64,000 nucleotides of DNA from Flavobacterium buctense (GTDB lineage Bacteria; Bacteroidota; Bacteroidia; Flavobacteriales; Flavobacteriaceae), in contig NZ_JACTAB010000006.1 of assembly GCF_014486695.1 (NCBI RefSeq), positions 82,674 to 146,673 on the forward strand. Reading direction: 5' to 3'. The notes under the pieces were generated by a model. It saw only the letters and a program-made list of their open reading frames with translations, did not search any database and was not told the DNA's origin. Made by a program: the position numbers and the translations under genes. Positions 60,677 to 64,000 of this stretch are shown here, piece after piece. Each line of letters begins with the position of its first letter. Position 1 is the first letter of the stretch.

Positions 60677-61426
60677 CTAAACCACTTCAACCACCTGCAA
60701 TACACTATAATCCTCATTTTTTAAGGAATACTGCACCCCATTAAACTCTTGAAAAAAGGAAACACCTAACAAGAATAGGGTAACACCGGTTGTAGTGGGA
60801 ACACTCGGAGGCGTCAAGGTAACCGAAGTAGGCGTGAGGTTAATCGGAACGTTCTCAATAGTACTCAGAACAAGTTCCGAGGTTTCCGTCTCAAAATCTA
60901 TGGCCAAGACCGCCGATTGGAAACTCACATGGGTAGCCCCTTCAGGATAACGAATCTGCTCTTGAGGAACAAGATTGGGAATCGTAACAACACCAGTCGC
61001 CGTGTCAAGGTCATAAATGGCAAAAAGCACAGTGCTCAACGGCGCATTGATGTTAAAATCAAATCCGTTCAGCATCATCTTGCCGTCGGGAGTCCCCAAG
61101 CCGTTATACACTTGTCGTTGTCCCCTCGCCGAAGTCGTGTCATACCTTTTAACATCCGACATGGTCTTCACTAAACGACTGGTCATTTTACTGTCTTTAG
61201 CCTTAAAAATAAGACTACCCAAAGCCATACGAAGCATTTTTCCCGCACCGGCAGCAGTGGCAAACTCACTGTTGTTTTCTCGGGTTCTTAAATAATTTGG
61301 ATCATTCTCAATTCTTTCTTTAGAAACACCACCTTTACGACGAACATAACTTTCACCGTCTTTTTTGTAGAAGGTTAAATTTTCAAGAGTACCTTCAATT
61401 TTTAAAATTCCATTCGATTTTGCCAT
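60677..61426 (-). CDS. Conserved flavobacterial protein of unknown function
   Basis: The start is set at 61426 (MAKSNGILKIEGTL); the open frame continues upstream but into AT-rich DNA. The 249 residues have a conserved N-terminal half (FYKKDGESYVRRKGGVSKER, MLRMALGSLIFKAKDSKM, RYDTTSARGQRQVYNGL) and a beta-rich C-terminal half. It lacks a signal peptide. From general knowledge, similar proteins occur, often multiply, in flavobacteria; their role is not known. It is divergent from the 62-residue gene at 61826 across an 11-bp tandem array. Confidence 0.7.
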   Translation of the reverse strand: MAKSNGILKIEGTLENLTFYKKDGESYVRRKGGVSKERIENDPNYLRTRENNSEFATAAGAGKMLRMALGSLIFKAKDSKMTSRLVKTMSDVKRYDTTSARGQRQVYNGLGTPDGKMMLNGFDFNINAPLSTVLFAIYDLDTATGVVTIPNLVPQEQIRYPEGATHVSFQSAVLAIDFETETSELVLSTIENVPINLTPTSVTLTPPSVPTTTGVTLFLLGVSFFQEFNGVQYSLKNEDYSVLQVVEVV

Positions 61427-61713
61427 AATAATAAATATTAGGGTTAATAAATAAATTTTTGTAATTCTCAGTAAGCATAAATGTGTTGTATACTTTTTAA
61501 ATGAAAGTGGCAAAACACCTAATACTAAGAGCTTACAACTATAAAACTCCAAAACTTTATGTTTAGTATATACCCTCAGGTCATAACAAACCCTTATTGC
61601 CGTCTTTTACCAAAACTGCCGTTTTTGCACTAAAAGGAATGTTAAAATTTATAGGCACGCATAATAATTTACCTATTATTGCGTTATAATAAAATGAAAA
61701 ATGCCCCATTAAG

Positions 61714-61774
61714 CCATAGTAACGCCATAGTAACGTCATGTTAACGTCATATAAACGTCATATAAACGTCATGG
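61714..61774. repeat. Iteron-like 11-bp tandem array
   Basis: Five units of 11 bp plus a partial sixth: CCATAGTAACG twice, TCATGTTAACG, then TCATATAAACG twice, then TCATGG. The 11-bp period keeps each unit on nearly the same helix face. It lies between two divergent genes. Confidence 0.85.
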
Positions 61775-61825
61775 AAAGCCTACTAAAGTATGTGAGATAT
61801 TATCCAATACTTAAACCAGTAACCA

Positions 61826-62014
61826 ATGAAAAGAATTTGTATTTATCCAAAAGATGTTCAGGCCATAACAGGCAAAGGCGAAAGGCAATCAAGGAACATC
61901 GTTCTAGAAATCAAGAAAAAACACAACAAAGAAAAACACCAACCCATAACCATCCACGAATTCTGCGACTACATGAACTTCGACCTGGAGAAAGTAACCC
62001 CCTTAATAAGATAA
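61826..62014 (+). CDS. Small basic protein, possibly DNA-binding
   Basis: The 62-residue product (YPKDVQAITGKGERQSRNIV) is basic, with a helix-turn-helix-like order: DVQAITG, then a basic helix ERQSRNIVLEIKKKH, then ITIHEFCDYMNF. This resembles excisionase or MerR-like minimal winged helices, but that is inference. A longer frame from 61738 on the same strand encodes nothing recognisable. It sits just downstream of the 11-bp array and might bind it. Confidence 0.6.
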   Translation: MKRICIYPKDVQAITGKGERQSRNIVLEIKKKHNKEKHQPITIHEFCDYMNFDLEKVTPLIR

Positions 62015-62055
62015 GTGACATAAAACTACAATCTAAATCCAAAAGTTCTATAGAA

Positions 62056-62100
62056 CGTCACCCTGAGTGTTTTGAATGCAATTCAAAATGTATCGAAGGG
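62056..62100 (+). repeat. Related short repeat with CACCCTGAGTG end
   Basis: CGTCACCCTGAGTG, a short hairpin (TTTTGAAT-gca-ATTCAAAA), and TATCGAAGGG stand directly to the left of copy B and resemble its left half in layout. Confidence 0.5.
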
Positions 62101-62237
62101 CGTCACTTCGAGTGATTTTTAAAGTTAAAAGCGCTAGCTTTTGACTTTTAAAATAGTATCGAGAAGCCTCGCTCTCACAACGGTTCTCGATACACTTTTT
62201 ATTCCACTACGTTCCATAAAAATCACTCGAACTGACG
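62101..62237 (+). repeat. MITE-like repeat, copy B
   Basis: 137 bp with left end CGTCACTTCGAGTG and right end CACTCGAACTGACG, inverted with one mismatch. Inside are the left hairpin (TTTTTAAAG... paired with ...CTTTTAAAA), the inner TATCGAGAA/TTCTCGATA pair and a right hairpin (TTTTTAT with ATAAAAA). The loop contains no gene. Confidence 0.8.
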
Positions 62238-62277
62238 TTTACTACTAAATACACTATAAGTGTAAAAACAACAGGCC

Positions 62278-62742
62278 CGTCACTTCGAGTGATTTTTAAA
62301 TTTAAAAGCGACAGCTTTTGACTTTAAAAATAGTATCGAGAAGCTCGTTAAAATAAATTATTTCTTACTTTTACAATATGCAACAATCTTACATCTACAT
62401 ACTAAAATGTTCCGATGGTACTTATTACACCGGAGTGACAAGTAAACTTACCCAAAGGTTATTCCAACATGATATAGGGTTTTACCCCGATTGTTACACA
62501 GCCAAAAGAAGACCGGTTACTATAGTTTTTTATGCTGAGTTTACGGATATAAACTTTGCTATAGAAAAAGAAAAGCAAATTAAGAAGTGGTCAAAAGCCA
62601 AGAAAGAAGCCCTGATAAATGGGGATTATGATGCTTTACCAAATTTGGCTAAAAAGAAGTTTAGTTGAAACAACGGTTCTCGATATTATTTTAATAACTG
62701 AAAACTAGCATTTTCAGTTATTAAAATCACTCGAACTGACGG
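62278..62742 (+). mobile_element. MITE-like repeat, copy C, carrying a GIY-YIG gene in its loop
   Basis: 465 bp bounded by CGTCACTTCGAGTG and CACTCGAACTGACG. The inner inverted pair TATCGAGAA (62334-62342) and TTCTCGATA (62677-62685) flanks the nuclease gene 62378-62668. Relative to copy B the gene sits exactly where B has the short CTCGCTCTCA loop; CAACGGTTCTCGATA resumes flush after the stop. The right half holds a perfect hairpin, ATTTTAATAACTGAAAA pairing with TTTTCAGTTATTAAAAT. Confidence 0.7.
62378..62668 (+). CDS. GIY-YIG nuclease, small (UPF0213-like), element-borne
   Basis: The 96-residue protein has the GIY-YIG core at its start: YIYILKCSDGTYYTGVTS, then the arginine in LTQRLFQHD, and the glutamate in FAIEKEKQIKKWSKAKK. 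These supply the tyrosine, arginine and glutamate for one-metal phosphodiester cleavage. There is no DNA-binding domain. A -7-like TACTTTTA lies a few bases before the ATG. The gene lies entirely within repeat copy C, which suggests it serves the element, perhaps by nicking its ends; that is inference. Confidence 0.85.
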   Translation: MQQSYIYILKCSDGTYYTGVTSKLTQRLFQHDIGFYPDCYTAKRRPVTIVFYAEFTDINFAIEKEKQIKKWSKAKKEALINGDYDALPNLAKKKFS

Positions 62743-62787
62743 GAAAGTGCTACGGTAGGAAGTTGAGTTAAAACACTCGAACTGACG
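62743..62787 (+). repeat. Extra right-end segment after copy C
   Basis: GGAAAGTGCTACGGTAGGAA and a second CACTCGAACTGACG (62774-62787) follow copy C. The same block, in the same order, precedes copy A at 48425-48479. Confidence 0.5.
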
Positions 62788-62816
62788 ATCTCGCTATAAC
62801 CTAGACGTCCTCTTTA

Positions 62817-62956
62817 CGTCACTTCGAGTGATTTTAAAACTTAAAAGCGACAGCTTTTGAGTTTTAAAATAATATCGAGAAGCGTTGTTTGCACTAGTGT
62901 TCTCAATATATTTTCTTATTCCGTTATCACTCCATAAAAAACCACTCGAACTGACG
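62817..62956 (+). repeat. MITE-like repeat, copy D
   Basis: 140 bp from CGTCACTTCGAGTG to CACTCGAACTGACG, with hairpins (GATTTTAAAACTTAAAAGC pairs with GCTTTTGAGTTTTAAAAT) and the inner TATCGAGAA paired with a degenerate TTCTCAATA. No gene. Confidence 0.8.
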
Positions 62957-62981
62957 TTCTTTCAAATATATGTCTTCGTTA

Positions 62982-63012
62982 CGTCACTTCGAGTGTCCCG
63001 ATAGCTATCGGG
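62982..63012 (+). repeat. MITE-like repeat, truncated copy E, with palindrome
   Basis: The left end CGTCACTTCGAGTG is followed by the perfect palindrome CCCGATAGCTATCGGG and a different tail (GAAGTATCGACCCGAGC). Only the left terminus is shared. Confidence 0.6.
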
Positions 63013-63065
63013 AAGTATCGACCCGAGCGCAGCGAACTGAGAGTAAGCTAGAAGCCTTTAAAGCA

Positions 63066-63100
63066 ATAAAAAAGCCCTGTCGTTTAATAACAACAGGGCT
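63066..63100 (-). terminator. Terminator of the DUF1508 gene
   Basis: AGCCCTGT and ACAGGGCT pair, followed by six T residues on the minus strand, about 25 bases after the stop at 63124. Confidence 0.8.
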
Positions 63101-63123
63101 ATATAAAAATAGAGTAGTAGACA

Positions 63124-63453
63124 CTAACTCAAATCCTCCACGTCAGCTTCAGGGGCATTCTTCTTCACCGATTCAATGCCATTCTCACGAGCAGCAGTAC
63201 TTTCATACATCTCGCTACTGCCGATGATCTGACCGTTAGTTGCCGTTAAATTAAAAAAGTCTTTCCCGTTAGAAGAAGTTTTACGCTCATAACGAGCATC
63301 GTCCGAAGCATTCTTTTTCACCGATTCTACACCATTCTCACAACCCGCTTTAGTAGAATACCCTTGGCTGGTCAAAATAACCTGACCGTTACCGGCTTTA
63401 AGGTTGAACTGAAAGTCACCATTCGTTCTTTTAGTAATCACAAATTTTCCCAT
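63124..63453 (-). CDS. DUF1508 (YegP-like) tandem-repeat protein
   Basis: The start is set at 63453 (MGKFVITKRTNGDFQF); the frame continues upstream without coding character. The 109 residues hold two copies of the DUF1508 unit: NGDFQFNLKAGNGQVILTSQ and NGKDFFNLTATNGQIIGSSE, each ending in a GxExVKKNA segment. YegP-like proteins are small and widespread, with unknown function. It is monocistronic. Confidence 0.88.
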   Translation of the reverse strand: MGKFVITKRTNGDFQFNLKAGNGQVILTSQGYSTKAGCENGVESVKKNASDDARYERKTSSNGKDFFNLTATNGQIIGSSEMYESTAARENGIESVKKNAPEADVEDLS

Positions 63454-63733
63454 GCTATATTGTTTTAAGGTTTTAATTATTAAGTGAGACTTACACAAAG
63501 TTAGGAAAGTATTTATTGTAAACCATGAGTTTAACTTTATTATATTATCAACAAAAACTTTGCGTCTTTGCTTCTTCGCGAGACAATTACCCTCTAAATT
63601 AAACCCCAAAAGATAGCGCAATATAATCAATAGAACCTATCCCAATCGCCCGTACATTGTCACCCAATCCCGATACCTATCGGGAGTTGAAGGGCTACCC
63701 CTAAGAAAGTATATCATCTAAGTTAACACAAAT
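63454..63733. other. Gene-free region
   Basis: No gene is seen. It contains a reverse-oriented CTTTGCG array (63552-63581) and the near-palindrome CCCGATACCTATCGGG at 63669-63684, a word also seen in copy E. Both are common intergenic repeat words in this window. Confidence 0.5.
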
Positions 63734-63764
63734 TAACCTTAGCGCCTTAGTACCTTAGTACCTT
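63734..63764. repeat. Short CTTAG array
   Basis: TTAACCTTAGCGCCTTAGTA followed by CCTTAGTACC: three CTTAG units about 10 bases apart. Confidence 0.6.
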
Positions 63765-63765
63765 T

Positions 63766-63801
63766 GATAGTAAGAGGAGGACTGCCGGTGGCAGTCAGGT
63801 A
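63766..63801 (+). repeat. Hairpin-bearing repeat, first copy
   Basis: GATAGTAAGAGGAGG precedes a perfect 6-bp stem, ACTGCC-GGT-GGCAGT (63781-63795), then CAGGTA. Its partner is at 63940. Confidence 0.6.
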
Positions 63802-63887
63802 CTCGAACTTTAGTTCGTGATAGTTTCTAAAGACTCTCGGGATTAGCTTCGCTGTTCCCTTGAGGGGAACCTGAACAAAGGAAAACC

Positions 63888-63918
63888 CTAATGCCTTTTT
63901 CAAAGGCATTGGTTTTTT
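63888..63918 (+). terminator. Terminator-like hairpin
   Basis: AATGCCTTT-ttc-AAAGGCATT is followed by a GG(T)6 run. No coding gene immediately precedes it on the plus strand. Confidence 0.6.
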
Positions 63919-63939
63919 GTTTTAAAGCCACTTACATTT

Positions 63940-63976
63940 GATATTAAGAGGAGAATGTCCTGTGGACATTTGGTAA
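63940..63976 (+). repeat. Hairpin-bearing repeat, second copy
   Basis: GATATTAAGAGGAGA precedes the stem ATGTCC-TGT-GGACAT (63955-63969), then TTGGTA. The flanks match the first copy while the stem bases differ with pairing preserved. Confidence 0.6.
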
Positions 63977-64000
63977 AAGCTTTTGACGCGGCCTTAAAAC
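63955..64000 (+). other. Open frame running off the right edge, doubtful
   Basis: From ATG at 63955 the frame MSCGHLVKAFDAALK is open to the window end. It overlaps the hairpin and may be only a repeat read as protein. Confidence 0.2.

Noticed and set aside
61714..61774. CRISPR array
   Set aside because: The units are 11 bp directly adjacent with no spacers; no cas gene is present.
61738..62115. 125-codon plus-strand frame overlapping the 62-residue gene
   Set aside because: It starts inside the 11-bp array and runs into repeat DNA; the 61826 frame gives a more protein-like product.
62101..62956. IS element with transposase
   Set aside because: No DDE, HUH or serine/tyrosine recombinase frame lies within or between the copies; only the GIY-YIG gene is present.

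Overview
The window looks like a chromosomal segment of a Flavobacterium-type member of the Bacteroidota. The evidence is AT-rich DNA, almost no Shine-Dalgarno sequences, several promoters of the Bacteroidota form (TTG, about 20 bases, then TAnnTTTG), three proteins with type IX secretion (T9SS) C-terminal sorting domains, lipoproteins with Bacteroidota-like lipoboxes, and flavobacterial families such as a LETM1-related protein and fused E1 alpha/beta 2-oxoacid dehydrogenase. No rRNA, tRNA, CRISPR array, prophage or canonical insertion sequence was recognised.

Layout. 1-9.6 kb: DNA maintenance (MutS2 without an Smr domain, uracil-DNA glycosylase), small envelope proteins, and a minus-strand run of GNAT acetyltransferase, small transglutaminase-like protein, solute-binding-like protein and membrane transglutaminase. 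A structured intergenic repeat (possible RNA) separates this run from a nucleoside phosphorylase, and an SUI1-family factor and a 2-oxoglutarate/iron oxygenase follow. 9.8-17.6 kb: branched-chain 2-oxoacid dehydrogenase E1, katG, an SPFH protein and hemN, the last with a palindrome placed like a Crp/Fnr activator site. 17.6-25.1 kb: two T9SS cargo proteins, one a 1887-residue mosaic. 25.7-34.8 kb: YceI, an ABC exporter, a MORN/zinc-ribbon protein, ilvE, a small redox/cytochrome-like pair with mnmD, and two tandem paralogous 64-residue proteins. 34.8-39.6 kb: oxyR (both redox cysteines kept) divergent from a SulP transporter and beta-carbonic anhydrase, next to a convergent SbtA-type bicarbonate permease: an apparent inorganic-carbon uptake module in a heterotroph. 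39.6-50 kb: tRNA modification, isocitrate dehydrogenase, LETM1-related protein, Cu/Zn superoxide dismutase, a third T9SS protein, cold-shock protein and RDD membrane protein.

The accessory part lies at 49.7-64 kb. A minus-strand type I restriction-modification operon reads hsdM, response-regulator receiver, histidine kinase, hsdS, hsdR, GIY-YIG-like protein, then an unknown protein and a NERD/zinc-finger protein. A two-component pair embedded between M and S is the strongest candidate here for an undescribed system: it suggests that restriction or modification is gated by a phosphorelay. Its promoter has a perfect 20-bp palindrome overlapping the -33 element.

To the right is repeat-rich DNA. 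A family of about 120-140 bp MITE-like elements has 14-bp terminal inverted repeats and paired internal hairpins, and one copy carries a GIY-YIG nuclease gene exactly in its central loop. There is also an 11-bp tandem array between two divergent flavobacterial genes, helically phased CGCAAAG and CTTAG arrays, and covarying hairpins at the right edge. Together these suggest a small nuclease-associated repeat family comparable in logic, not in homology, to REP elements with their RAYT proteins.
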